Counted from the stretch's first letter, positions 21,466-33,577 are shown. The stretch is DNA of 64,000 bases from Locusta migratoria (GCA_026315105.1 CM048744.1:344623668-344687667), one strand, 5' to 3'. The notes: a model not told the origin generated them from the sequence alone. A program made the numbers and translations.

Positions 21466-21952
21466 GTGTCGAGCGCTGTTTTCTCTCTTGTCGGGAGAAA
21501 ATAAAGGAATGATGTTGCTAATGGTTCAGAGATGAACATGGGAGAGAAAAGCTCTCCGTGATAAAAAATTAGTCTTTTGTTTTTAACGATTCGCCGTATC
21601 GTTTCAATGCTGACACTTTTTCATGGCCCAACATTGAAATACGCAGCAGTTTGCGAAAGACACGTTGAACGTTTCTCGTCAGTCTCCTTATCGCCCACGT
21701 CTAACTCTGTACAAAGCTCCAGTCACGTCCCTTCAAAAAGGACTTACTAGCACCTAGATTAATTGACAGTAGCGTAGTAAACATGTCACCAGCCCATTTC
21801 GATGATTATTTTAAGTCATATCACAACCTATTCATGAAGATACACACATGCTGTGATGATGCCCTTATGGCTATATTACATTAAGAAATGTAACAACGGA
21901 CTTGAAAATGCTCATCACTGACTGAAACTGCTCGTCATAACGACGACAAACT
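21466..21952. other. Unassigned sequence
   Basis: Nothing recognised. Confidence 0.3.
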
Positions 21953-21966
21953 CTCTCTCTCTCTCT

Positions 21967-21997
<31 letters not shown>
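21953..21997. repeat. (TC)n(T)n compound microsatellite
   Basis: TC repeats followed by about 28 T. Confidence 0.9.
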
Positions 21998-22204
21998 GTA
22001 ATCTTTGCTGTAAATATAAATACTGAAAGTATTTATATACTGATGTAGATTCGCGACCATATCGCATCTTGTGACACTTAGATTAATATTCCATATCAAC
22101 AGTCTTTTCTTGCCATAGCCACTCTGCATTTTATATCTTCTCTCCTAGGCGTATTATACGTTATTTATCTTTTATCTACCGAAATAACAAAGCGGTTCCT
22201 GTAG

Positions 22205-22563
22205 GGAGATGCTTGTCCACTGGACAATCTCTACGAGATTACGAGAGTAACTCGGGCGTCCGATCCTTCATTGTCGTGAGTGCATTCGTGTTCTCTCGAT
22301 AATCCATTTTTGTCCGGGGCAAGTCCCGGAGATAAATTAAATTGGTCCCAATCCCCCGGCTCCGACCAAGGTTTTCGGGAGGTTTTCCTTGGTTGTAAGG
22401 CGTATGCCGGAGCTGGTAAGCCCCTCCCACTTATTCCCAATTGGGATCCCCCTTTGCCCCACTATCAGCTTGTCTGATATTGGCTGAATAGAACCGCGAC
22501 TCTTTATGGGCCGGATCTCAAACAGCCCGCTCCACTCCTCGGGGTGGAGAATGAAAAGAGATA

Positions 22564-22597
<34 letters not shown>
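22205..22597 (+). repeat. SINE-like repeat ending in poly(T)
   Basis: GC-richer block with AAGGTTTTCGGGAGGTTTTC and GGTTGTAAGGCGTATGCCGG, phrases common in the bodies of insect tRNA-derived SINEs, followed by about 35 T (22563-22597). No clear A and B boxes. Family unknown. Confidence 0.35.
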
Positions 22598-22602
<5 letters not shown>

Positions 22603-23756
22603 CGCATTCACTACTTTTATTGTCTCGTTGCCCATTCTAATTCCTTCAGTATTGTCTGATTTTCTTACAGTACATTCCATTTCCCTTCATTTGCTCTTGT
22701 TAATTTTCATCTTATACGCTCCTTCCAAGACATTGTCCATTACGTTCAGTGGCTCTTCCTGCTGTCAGAATTACAACCTCATCAGGAAGCCACAAGAGAT
22801 TTTATTTCTTCGCCTTGGACTTTAATTCCTTCGCCAAATTTCTCCTTGTATTCTTTCACAGCTTTCTCCATGTAGAAATTGAATAACTCTGGGGATAGGC
22901 TGCAACCCTGTCTCAGTCCCTTCGTAATCTCAGCGCCCCTTTCATACCCATCGGCTGTTATAACTGCTACCTGGTTTTTGTCCAAGTCAGGGCAATTCTT
23001 TAAATGATACCAACATGTAAGACGATTTTCTTACAGTACATACCATTACCCTTCATTTGCTTTTGTTAATGTTCATCTTATATGCTCCTACCAAGACATT
23101 GTCCATTACGTTCAGTTGCTCTTCCTGCCGTCAGAATTACAACCTCATCAGGAAGCCACAAGAGTTTTTATTTCTTCGCCTTGGACTTTAATTCCTTCGC
23201 CAAATTTCTCCTTGTATTCTTTCACAGCTTTCTCCATGTAGAAATTGAATAACTCTGGGGATAGGCTGCAACCCTGTCTCAGTCCCTTCGTAATCTCAGC
23301 GCCCCTTTCATACCCATCGGCTGTTATAACTGCTACCTGGTTTTTGTCCAAGTCAGGGCAATTCTTTAAATGATACCAACATGTAAGACGATTTTCTTAC
23401 AGTACATACCATTACCCTTCATTTGCTTTTGTTAATGTTCATCTTATATGCTCCTACCAAGACATTGTCCATTACGTTCAGTTGCTCTTCCTGCCGTCAG
23501 AATTACAACCTCATCAGGAAGCCACAAGAGTTTTTATTTCTTCGCCTTGGACTTTAATTCCTTCGCCAAATTTCTCCTTGTATTCTTTCACAGCTTTCTC
23601 CATGTAGAAATTGAATAACTCTGGGGATAGGCTGCAACCCTGTCTCAGTCCCTTCGTAATCTCAGCGCCCCTTTCATGCCCTTCGGCTCTTATAACTGCT
23701 ACCTGGTTTTTATACAAGTCAGTGCATTTCTTTAAATGATACCAACATGTAAGACG
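22598..23756 (-). repeat. LINE-B RT fragment triplicated in tandem (366 bp unit)
   Basis: Three head-to-tail units at 22659-23024, 23025-23390 and 23391-23756, exactly 366 bp each and almost identical; the third is slightly more diverged. On the minus strand each unit encodes DKNQVAVITADG, GLRQGCSLSPELFNFYMEKA and KEKFGEGIKVQGEEIK, i.e. the RT B-block region of LINE-B. The catalytic FADD that should follow is destroyed (LVAS, stop). Flanking LINE-B sequence continues to the left to about 22600. Confidence 0.9.
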
Positions 23757-24099
23757 GAACCGAGCAGCGTATAACTTTGCACTGCTGTAGGGTGGGGCTA
23801 GCAGCGGCAGGTGGGAACCGTGTATTGTCCCTGCCTGAGTGTGTCATACGATCGCCAGCATTGAGTCACGTACTTGGGTGGCTGAATCAGAAGCGGGGTC
23901 TCCGTAATTCGGCCGTTTACATGCCGACCGCCTCACGCTGTGACTCAGTGCACGCCTCATTAACATCGACAACAGGTTAACGACGAGGAAACCGTCTCGG
24001 CGCTAAAGTACTAGGTGTTCATGTCGGGGCATCGCATATTTCTACGTCTACACCAACTTCTACACACATACTCCGCATAATGGCTCGTGGTGCGTGGCG
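23757..24099. other. Unassigned GC-richer sequence
   Basis: No gene recognised; a 67-residue frame (23777) has no motif. Confidence 0.3.
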
Positions 24100-24383
24100 G
24101 AAGGTACCACAAATCGGGGTAACTTCGACAGAGGGGGTAACTTCGTCATGCATAATATGTAGCATGTTTTTTGCATAAAAATGGCTTTTGAGTGTTCTCA
24201 TAATTATCTATTTTTGTTTTATTATTTTAATATTAGTTTTTTATTCTATTTGTATTAGATTTTTATTTTTTGTTATGTTGATTTTTACATTTTTTTTAAT
24301 TTTTTCTCTTAATATTTTTATTTTTTTGGTTTAGTTTAGCTTTGTCTCTTTATTTCAGGTAGGAAATAGGTAACTTGTGAATA

Positions 24384-25675
24384 TGCCACGCACCTCCGTA
24401 AAACAGCTGGAAGGTAGACCTTACCTCAACTTCGAAGAGGACAACATGGAGAAAGCCATCGATGCTGTGTACAAGGGCATGTACAAACTCAGAGCAAGTC
24501 AAAAGTTCAAAGTTCCAAGAACAAAGTTGATTGATAAAATTCGTGAAACCAATCCTCGTCTAGACAGCGTCGTCTATTTGTGCTGACTGCCGATGATGAA
24601 CAGCGAATAGCAAACCCTCTTGGTGTCTACATCTACATGGGATACTCTGCAAATCACATTTAAGTGCCTGGCAGAGGGTTCATCGAACCACCTATATACT
24701 ATTCATCTCCTACTCCATTCTCGAAAAGCGCGCGAGAAGAAAGCACATCTGAATCTCTCCGTTCGAGCTCTGATTTCTCGTATTTTATTTTGATGATCTT
24801 TTCTACCAATGTAAGTGGGAGTCAACAATATATTTTCACATTCGAAGGAGAATGTTGGCGATTGGAGTTCCGTAAGTAGCCCACGCCGCAGCGATAAACG
24901 CCGTTGTTGTAATGATTCGCATCCCAGATGCTGTATCATTTCCGTAACGCTGTCCCCCCTGAATTGTGACGATACAAAACGAGCTGTCCTTCCTTGGACT
25001 CTTTTGATATCTTCCGTCGAACCCACCTGATAAGGATTCCACACGGCAGCAATACTCCAAAAAAGGACGGACAGGCTTAGTGTATGAAGTTTCTTTAGTA
25101 TTTCTGTTGCATCTTTTAAGGGATCTGCCAATAAAACTCAGTCTCTGGTTCGCCTTTCCCATGACATCATCTACGTGTTCTTTCCAGTTTAAGTCTGAAG
25201 TAATAGTAATTGCTAGGTATTTAGTGGAGTTTACGGCCTTCACTTTTGATTGATTTACCTTGTAAACAAAGTTTAGTGGATTTCTTTTCGTACTCATGTG
25301 GACGACTTCACACTTCTCATTATTAAGAGTCAGTTGCCAATTTTTACACCATAATGATATCTTATTCAGATCGTTCTGCAGTTGGTTTTGATCTTCAGCT
25401 GACTTTACTAGACTGTAAATGACGGCTTCATCTGCAAACAACCTAAGAGAGCTGCTTAGATTTCTCCCAAATCGTTTATGTAGAGGACCAATGACACTAC
25501 CCTGCGGAACGCCCGATATTACCTCTGTTTAGTGTAGTGAGTGACAGGAGCTTCCCCATAACACACCAGGATATCCGTCAAGTTGTGGCTAAGTTTCTGA
25601 CGAAGCAAGGCAAGGACGTTACGGGACTTTATAAAAAATTTGCCCGTCTTCCAGTATTAAGCGCCTTGGGTAGAA
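24384..25675 (+). pseudogene. Pogo/Tigger-type transposase N-terminus (psq helix-turn-helix), split
   Basis: The first part (about 24384-24620) reads MPRTSVKQLEGRPYLNF, MEKAIDAVYKGMYKLRASQK and KVPRTKLIDKIRETNPR, the Pipsqueak/CENP-B N-terminal DNA-binding fold usual in pogo transposases. After the LINE-A insertion the frame resumes near 25535 as VSDRSFPITHQDIRQVVAKF then TKQGKDVTGLYKKFARLP, matching the second helix-turn-helix region. The DDE domain is missing. A domesticated psq protein is less likely given the break and truncation. Confidence 0.65.
24626..25526 (-). pseudogene. LINE-A 3' half inside pogo-like element
   Basis: The minus strand encodes a remnant of the GxPQGSVIGP block near 25510, then RLFADEAVIYSLVKS (the catalytic FADD has become FADE), SLWCKNWQLTLNNEKCEVVH, YLAITITSDLNWKEH and the end ENILL. 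The 3' UTR ends CCCATGTAGATGTAGA. A frameshift near 25070-25130 splits the last part. 5'-truncated. Confidence 0.85.
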
Positions 25676-25962
25676 GATAGCTAGAATCATTATTATTATT
25701 ATTATTACTTTAATTTATGCATTACCAGAACATTTCTATAAAAACTACGAGGCTAACATCACCTTTGATCACATATTGTTTTCATTATCTCATTTGTCAA
25801 ATTAAGACCTCTTAGACTATCGGTTATTAAATCTGATTGAGTGTTTACAATTTTTACTTTTTTTATGTCAAAGTTACCCTGGATCACTTTAACTTCGACA
25901 TTTCGCTCAATTATGCGGTATGTGGAAGTTACACCCAACCCAGAGTAGCCTAACCTCGACAC

Positions 25963-25963
<1 letters not shown>

Positions 25964-26025
<62 letters not shown>
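25964..26025. repeat. Poly(A) tract
   Basis: More than 60 consecutive A. Confidence 0.9.
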
Positions 26026-26027
<2 letters not shown>

Positions 26028-26059
26028 AGTTAAGGGGGCGTGAGGAAACGTCGGAACAT

Positions 26060-26220
26060 GGGTGCTGTCGGTGATCTCCTGAATGGCTGTTTTCAGTTTA
26101 CAAATGGTGTTGGGTGTTATTGATGTACTCCTTGTCTCTAATATATCCCCTCAAGAAGGAGTCGCATGTGTTCATATCCGAGGAATATGGCGGCCAATCG
26201 AAGACCACGCCAGTGACTGT
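26060..26220 (-). pseudogene. IS630/mariner-type transposase C-terminal scrap
   Basis: The minus strand reads TVTGVVFDWPPYSSDMN then TCDSFLRGYIRDKEYINN, resembling the WPPRSPDLxPCDFFLWGYxKD block of Tc1/mariner relatives such as the element at 41.6 kb. Nothing else of the protein is left. Confidence 0.55.
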
Positions 26221-26351
26221 ATTTTTGGAGACGGCAATTCTTCCATTGGATGGAAAAGTCGAAATCAGCAATCCTCAGCAGTCAACATTAAACTTTTAGG
26301 CAGCTCCAGCTCCGGCTGAAAACAACCGGTGACCAATATTATGGATGTGGT

Positions 26352-26383
26352 CTGAAGATGGTTATGTAAGTGACCGAAACCGA
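26352..26383 (+). ncRNA. Hammerhead-core-like stem-loop
   Basis: CTGAAGATGGTTATGTAAGT followed by GACCGAAACCG. The stem GGTTA/TGACC pairs (one G-T). Same layout as the other motifs of this kind, with different stem bases. No Penelope coding part is adjacent. Confidence 0.4.
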
Positions 26384-26682
26384 TTACCAGGAATATAAAT
26401 AAAGGAATTGCGATCTACACTGCCTTGATACATGTATTAATAATTAAGATCGCTGTTAATCCACAATGTTCTCAAAAATAATGCTCTTGGTGTCTGTGGA
26501 GAGGACGAGGTTATGTGTAGTTTCGCCTTCTCCCTCCTGTTCGTTACATTCTACTGGGTAGCAACATAAACACAGTACTACACGGAGCAAGTATTCGTCA
26601 CAGTTATCCACCCGATACAGCTATGGACTTGGCATTTCATCAAAGGTGGAAGAATGCAACGATAAATTCCCTTTATTAAATA
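26384..26682. other. Unassigned sequence
   Basis: Nothing recognised. Confidence 0.3.
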
Positions 26683-29250
26683 ACTAGCTTATATGCCCGT
26701 GCTTCGCAACGGTTGTTAAAGTGGGACCTGTGTATATCATGGTTTTTTAGGGTTCCGGAACTAGTTCAGCAGAAACAGAATACTTGTTGCATCGCTCTGT
26801 CAATAAACTCAGTTCTCCTAGCCCAGATGTCAAATGTAAATAGAAGTCATTGTCGAAAACGATGAATGTTCATAAATTTTTCATACAAAAAGTGAAATTA
26901 ATTTAAGTCCATGCTCTGGAACGATGTAAATTCATTGTTAGTTTGTCTTCATGCAGTTAAGACAGAGGTGTGCAATTTTCTGTCTGGCATAAACTTGTGA
27001 AAACACTTCTATCGTTGAGATGAAAAATAATAATAACAATAACAGCACCATGTATTGGTTCTATGGCATAGTACTAAACTGTTTACTTCTCACAGTAAAT
27101 GTATGCTGAAGTATTAGAATGTTGCAGTGTTGCACTAGGGACAATATAGTTATTCTTTATGCAGTGCTCCATATTATCGAAAAGTCGACGAATACTGAAA
27201 GTCTGGTAATTCAATCAACAGAGCAGTTCATGTTTGTTTAAATTAGACGTCATGGTGATGTAAATGTGCGATAAGGTAAGTCTGAGTAATCGTTGAAGGA
27301 ATGGCGTCAGATGATTGAATTGTCTTGACTCTGTTAGCAGCATCGGTCACTATTTTAGCTAATACATGTCCTCATGTCCTGCAGTGATTTCTTGGTAAAC
27401 GAAGTTGAAATCGATCTTGTGTAATAGAACTATACATTCAGAAGTCGGATTACACCTCGACGTACAATTATCTTTGCAAAAGAAGACGTCTATTTCTATG
27501 TTAATGTAGTCTGCACCAAAAGTAAGTAATTACAAATTTTAATCACAATATTGTACCGAACAATTCTGAAATCAGGGAGGTTTCTGATGAATTTGTCGCT
27601 CGCGTGTGTATATTATCTCTAGTGGCAGGCACAGAGCAGAAATATCTCTGGAGCGAGCATTCTGATGCATTGAACAGATTTTCTGTCCTCAACATTAAGA
27701 TGAGAATATCACCTGATATTGGGAAAAATTATTAATCGATGACTTCATCTTAATCCTTTTTTGTTCGGTTAAGACGGATGAATATGTGTAAATGGCCCTT
27801 TTAGCGACGCTTCCTCAACTTTCTTGTCGCTTCTGTGACACATTTATTTAGATACTAGCTTATATGCCCGTGCTTCGCAACGGTTGTTAAAAAGGGACCC
27901 GTATATCATGTTTTTTTAAGTTTCCAGACCTAGGTCAGCAAAAACAGAATCCTTGTTTAATTGCTCTGTCAGTAAACTTAGTTCTCCTAGCCAAGATGTC
28001 AAATGTAAGTAGAAGTCATTGTCGAAAACGATGAATGTTCAGTAATTTTTCATACAAAAAGTGGAATTAATTTATGTCCGTACTCTGGAACGATGTAAAT
28101 TCGATGTTGGGTTGTGTTCATAAAGTTAAGACTGCGGTGTGTAATTATTTGGCGTCAACTTCTTACAGCCCTTCTATCGTTGAGATGAGAAATAATAATA
28201 ACAATAACAGCGCCATGTTTGGTTCTATGGTGTAGTACTAAACTGTTTATCTCTGACGGTAAGTGTATTCTGAAGTTTTAGTATGTTGCAGTGTTGCATT
28301 GGGGACAATGTAGTTATTCTGTATGCAGTGATCCCTATTATCGAAAACTCGACGAATGCTGAAAGTCTGGTAATTCAATCAACAGAGGAGCTCATCATGT
28401 CTGTCTAAATAAGACGTCATGGTGGTGTCAATGTGCGATAAAGTAAGTCTGGGTAATCGTTGAAGGAATGGCGTGAGATGATCGTCTTTATAGAACTTTC
28501 CGATAAATATAGTATTTCCAGTGAATTGTCTTGACTGTGTTAGCAGCATCGGCCACTCTTTCAACTAATACATGTTCCCACGTCCTGCAGTGATTACTTC
28601 GTAAAGCACGAAGTTGAAATCGACCTTCTGTAATAGAACTACACATTCAGAACTCTACAATTGTCTCTGCAAAAAAAGACGTTTTTCTCTATCTTAATGT
28701 AGTCCGCACCAATAGTAAGTAATCACAAATTTTAATCACAATATTGAACTGAACAATTATAAAAGCAGAGACGTTTCTTATGAGTTTGTCGCTCGAGTGT
28801 GTATATTATCTCTAGTGGCAGGCACAGAGCAGAAATATCTCTGGAGTGAGCATTCAGATGCACAGAACAGTTTTTTGTGTCAACATAAGGTGCAAATGTC
28901 ACGCGATATTGGGGAAAATCTACTAATCGATGACTTCATCTTTAGCCGCGGTGGAGTAGCCGATCGGTCTAAAGCGTCTCGCTGCGGAGCGCGCGGTTGC
29001 TCGCCGTGGAGGTTCGAGTCCTCCCTGTGGCATGGGTGTGTGTGTGTTTGTCCTTAGGTTAGTTTATCTAGGTTTAAGTAGTTTGTAAGCTACGGACTGA
29101 TGACCACGCAGTTTGGTCCGATAGATCTACAAACATTTGAACATTTGACTTCATCTTTGTTCCGTTAAGACGGATGACTATGTGTAAATGGCCCTTTTAG
29201 CGACGCTTCCTCAAATTTCTTGTTGCTTCTGCGACACATTTATTTAGATA
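26683..29250. repeat. Tandem duplication, ~1.17 kb unit, two copies
   Basis: Units 26683-27853 and 27854-29250 both start ACTAGCTTATATGCCCGTGC and end CATTTATTTAGATA. They stay alignable over their whole length with scattered differences. The second is longer because it holds a SINE and its target duplication (215 bp). The start phrase is a widespread arthropod repeat terminus. No coding function recognised. Confidence 0.9.
28944..29145 (+). mobile_element. SINE-A copy 7, second subfamily, 13 bp target duplication
   Basis: Full-length copy. TGACTTCATCTTT at 28931-28943 is repeated exactly at 29146-29158. The paralogous position in the first duplication unit (about 27742) has a single GACTTCATCTT, an empty site, so the SINE inserted after the 1.17 kb duplication. 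Confidence 0.95.
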
Positions 29251-29489
29251 TTATTTCATATTATGTGGCTGCTCTGCGAAAAGAAGGTGGGGCTTCTTTG
29301 CAGCCAGTGCGGTACAAACCAATCGTAAGAGCAAATAAATGTGTGGAAAGATTGGATTTGTCTCAATATCACGTGGTAATTAGAGTTTAATGTTGAGAAG
29401 ATGCAGAGATATTTCTACTCTAAGCACAATTTAGTGGTTATACTATTCTGACCTCCTTGGGTTGTACCCGTCGAAAAATGGGGTCAATT

Positions 29490-30040
29490 CGAGCAGGGGA
29501 TACCACTCGTCGGCTTTGACCCGTGACGTAGCCGTGTTGTGCTGTATGACGTCATTGTGTCCTGATGTTTCGAATATAAGTAAATAACATCTTTGTTATT
29601 AATTTAATTTCTGCGGATAAATTTTACTGTATGTAAATGTCACTTCTAAGTACTTTTCCTCAGCATACTTTGTCTTAAAATGCTTGTTTTGGAAATATCT
29701 TTAATGCGATGTTTCATTTTCCCTCTAAATTTTCGTACTAAGTAAGATTAAATAAGAATTCCGTCAAATACGGTACAGTACCACAGTCTAACTAGACTGT
29801 GACAGTACCTCAAATAAAAGGTTACGCTACGCTATGTTCATTTGTTACGCTAACTGAGCACAGGCCACGTGATGTAGTCAGCCAACCCACAGCACAATGT
29901 AATAGCATTAATCAGCAAATAGTAGTCATTCAATACTACATTTTCCCGCCGCTGTAACATGCAAATACGACTGCCCGTACATTAATCTGGGCAATACTGT
30001 GATTGCAGTAAAATATAGATATGTATGAATCCTGTGAGAG

Positions 30041-30080
<40 letters not shown>

Positions 30081-31728
30081 GAACTGAAAAAATTCATACC
30101 GTATTTAAACGCACGTGTTTTTGGAAGCGGTTGAAATTCTATCAAATTTATGGTTATCCGAGGGCAGTGTTACACGAGGGTTAAATTGTACAACGCTTCT
30201 CGCCGCGCTGCAGCGGTTATGTTGGCAGCAAAGGTATTGACGGCAACTCAGATGATCAATAAATGTTTTTTCGTGACAACTGCAATTAAAACGAACATTA
30301 TTATTTTCTGAACGGACAAGGGTTCATACAAGAAACTGTCGACCATAGAGCAGGTACAGTATTGAATTTGCTGCGAGTGAAACGAGCAGCAATAACGTTT
30401 ACTATGTTGCTCGTGAAAAATATTAACGCAATTCTACACTTCATTGTTCATCTGTTGCCAACATAAGCACTGGAGCCTGGCGAGAAGTGTCGTAAAATTT
30501 TACCGAAGAGTGTACAGCAGGCCAATTTAGTTTATCGAGAAGTAGACGCATTTGTCCAAAACCAGATACAGTGTCACATCGATGTTCCATATTTTTCGGC
30601 TTTAGTTGACAGCCAGCCTTCACACAGAAAGAGAGAATTTCGTAAAAAGAGACAATGAAGTGGTATGCAGAGTAGAATGCTCTTATTAATTGTGATACTA
30701 ACCTTTAAGAGTGCACTTAGTGTATTTTTTGCCATGAGCTATATAGGTCGAGTGTACGATACCGATCACATATTATCTATACCGTCAATTATTATTATTT
30801 GATTGAAAAAAAAACATCGATTTCTATGAAACAATTTAAATAACTAAATAACCTATTACTGGTATCCTCTCCTCCAATTGAGCTATATAGGTCAATTCGA
30901 GTTCACGATACCATTTTGCTCGGCATTTTTCTTTACTTTTTTTGCAGTGGTATCCCTGCCTGTAAGTGAGCTATATAGGTCAATTCGAGTTCACGATACC
31001 ATTTTACAACTGGTATCCTCTTCTCCAATTGAGCTATATAGGTCAATTGTGGTACCCCTGTCTGTTATTAAGGTATATAGATCTTTTTGACTATCCGATA
31101 CCCTTTTAATCGATTTTTGCGCTATTACAGCGTTATTTGTACCTTAACCCTTTTTTATAATTTATATTCTCTTGGTATTAGTTTATTTATATGGTCAGTT
31201 TACCTGTTAGAATGTCCCCGCCAAAAAAAAACCATATTCCCGCGCTAGTCCCGTTAGTGTCATTTTCTTCATCATCCACAATGTATAGTGTGTTTAAATG
31301 TGTGTGTGATTTTGTTATACGTGTTTTTTTTTATTATTTATCTACACATCCAAAACACCGATTTTATTGCGATATACTCGATACAGTGATTTAATTTCTT
31401 TCTGTGAGATATTTATTTTCTACAATTTCATCATATGAATATCTGCAATAAATTCATTGTATATATCGCGTATGTAATGTTAGCTTATAAAATTACGTTA
31501 TTTCCAGAGATAATTATATATCTTTGGTTTCATCAATACTCAAATGTTCCGAACCACACACATACATTAATTTATGTCTTTCATTTACCTCCATGATGTC
31601 TTTGTTCCTAAGAGCATATATCAACTTCTTTGGTATACATGCGATAGCCACGCATATAACGTCTCTGAATAATGACGTCATTGATCAAAGCTGACAGGTG
31701 GTATCCCCATCTCGAATTATGCCGAAAA
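29490..31728. mobile_element. Inverted-repeat element with subterminal motif copies, unclassified
   Basis: CAATTCGAGCAGGGGATACC at 29490 pairs with the complement of the segment ending near 31728 (AATTCGAGATGGGGATACCA). Similarity extends inward about 60 bp through CGGCTTTGACC / CAGCTTTGATC and TGACGT. The length is about 2.2 kb. Inside, phrases of the same type recur (30735-31075). Poly(T) at 30043-30077. No transposase found. Probably a non-autonomous DNA transposon. Confidence 0.55.
30735..31075 (+). repeat. Repeated motif GAGCTATATAGGTCAATTCG
   Basis: The motif occurs at about 30735 (diverged), 30880, 30968 and 31031, each near GATACCA or GGTATCC phrases like those of the outer inverted repeats. 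Two copies share ATTCGAGTTCACGATACCAT exactly. Confidence 0.8.
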
Positions 31729-31739
31729 ATGCACTTCTT

Positions 31740-32640
31740 TTCTTTCCATGACATTGCACAGCATATGGGATACAGCTAGGGGAACAAAATATTGTGTCCT
31801 ACCTAGGTTAAATTTTACTTGCAGTGGTAGCAGTTTAGTTTGCTATAGTTTGCAACGAACTATTCGCTTTAGGATGATGATTAATTTACTGGAAAGAATA
31901 GCATAAATTATTTATTTCATCGTGGACATAAAGAATTATTCCCCTTATTCCACGTGACTGACTTTTGAAAAAAGCATTCAACGGCTGTTGCCAACATCAG
32001 CACACAACGCCGACGCCGTAAGTAAAATTTACCCCTTCTTGTAGTGTATTACACCGTTGTTATGAGCATGAAATTAACTCAGCAATACCCTAATTAGTTA
32101 TTTTGTGTACTATTAAAATAACGTCGCCTCACTTTGTACTTTCCTGTACTATGGCGTTTCCGAGGCATTCGTAAACAGATTGGACTCAAGATGTAATAAG
32201 TGTGCACCGAAATCAGAAATGAAACAACATAAATTCGGTTTTCCTTGGAAAGAATTCTTAGTAAATAAAGATATCGATAGACGCGAAGGAACGTCGTTAT
32301 TTTTTAAATGCAAATATACCCATGGGAGAAATCACTTTTTCCATTCCATGGCATTGCAAGTAATTGCCGTACCTTGGTTAAATTTTACTTGCAGTGGCAG
32401 CGATTTAGTATTTTAACGTTGCAACGAAATATTCGCTTTAGGGGTATCATTAATTTATTGGTAGGAATAACATTCATTATTTCATTATCAACACAAAGAA
32501 TTATTCCCCTCATTGTACATGACTGATTTTTCAAAAAGGATTCAACGGTCGTTGCCAACATCATTACACTACACCGCTGCCGTAAGGAAAATCGTAGCCC
32601 TTGTTTCATTGTATTACACTATTTATGTGAATAAAAAACG
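31740..32640. repeat. Diverged tandem duplication, ~600 bp period
   Basis: 31740-32060 and about 32335-32640 align: GGTTAAATTTTACTTGCAGT, then ATTCGCTTTAGG, AAAGAATTATTCCCC and GTTGCCAACATCA. Divergence is greater than in the 26.7 kb duplication. Confidence 0.75.
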
Positions 32641-32789
32641 CAGCATCGCCATCTATTAGTTATTTGCAAGGAGGCTAGAATACCTCCTTGGTTATTTGGT
32701 ATACTATGTAAGTAACAGTGCCTCTGTCGGATCTTTGCTATACTACACTGCAATTCAAACATAGAATACACCAGAAACGACAAATTACT

Positions 32790-33577
32790 ATATATTTTCT
32801 TCTCCTGATCCGATTTTGATGAAATGAAGCTTATATTTTGCCCAAAGGTACTCTCAGTTGACCTATGAAACCCCATGAAAGTTCGTACAGTACTCTTGGA
32901 GATTCGCCGTACTACATCACATTTATAAGCATAGTGTATACAAAATCTTCTGATTACGATAGCTTTCCTTCCTCTGATCCGATTTTGATGAAACTAAGCC
33001 TATGTTACTCTCCAAACTATTCTCAATTTACCTGTGGAAATCCTTTTAAATAAATGATTAAATTACGATATCTTTATTTTCTCTGATTCTATTTCAATTA
33101 TTGAAGCCTGTATGTAACCGCACGATATGCTCAAGTTACGTGTGAAAATGCCATGAAAATTCGTCAAGTAGTTTTGGAGATATACGTGTTCAAAGAGACA
33201 GACAGACATAACGGTCGTAGATAAAAAAAATTGAAATTACGATATTCTTTTTTCCGTGATCCGACTTTTATGAAAAGAAGTCTATATATTGTCCAGTTAC
33301 GCTCAAGTTACCTGTGAAAACCTCATGCAAATTCGTGAAGTAGTTTTGGAGATAGTAGGTTTTTAATAGTTTAAAAAACAGACACGACGTTTACTGAAAA
33401 CACTTAAAATTACGATATCTTTTTCTTCCGTGATCCGATTTTGATAAAATTGTGCCTGAAGTTTGACCCAAACTTTTCTCATGTTTCCTGTGAAAATCGC
33501 ATGAAGATTCGCCCAGTAGTTTTGAATATTGAAGGGAACAGCGACAGGCCTACAATTACAGATTTATTATTAGTATA
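32790..33577 (-). repeat. Degenerate tandem block ending in TTATTATTAGTATAGATA
   Basis: Four to five degenerate units of 110-180 bp share TCCGATTTTGATGAAA, then CTCAAGTTACCTGTGAAAA and AGTAGTTTTGGAGATA. The block ends at TTATTATTAGTATAGATA (33560-33577). On the minus strand this begins TATCTATACTAATAATAAA, which together with CGAAGCACGGGCATATAAGC at 26683 forms the two ends of a common arthropod repeat type. The whole 26.7-33.6 kb segment may thus be one composite element. Confidence 0.6.

Larger units (their letters stand above)
24100..25950 (+). mobile_element. Pogo-like transposon remnant, interrupted by LINE-A
   Basis: GGGGTAACTTCGAC near 24115 and the complement of GTGGAAGTTACACCC near 25930 are an imperfect inverted pair flanking a split pogo-type reading frame. 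Ends are approximate. LINE-A (24626-25526) lies in the middle. Confidence 0.45.

Noticed and set aside
30735..31075. CRISPR-like array (repeat GAGCTATATAGG...)
   Set aside because: Spacing is irregular, copies are diverged and the setting is a eukaryotic transposon-rich region; it fits subterminal repeats better.
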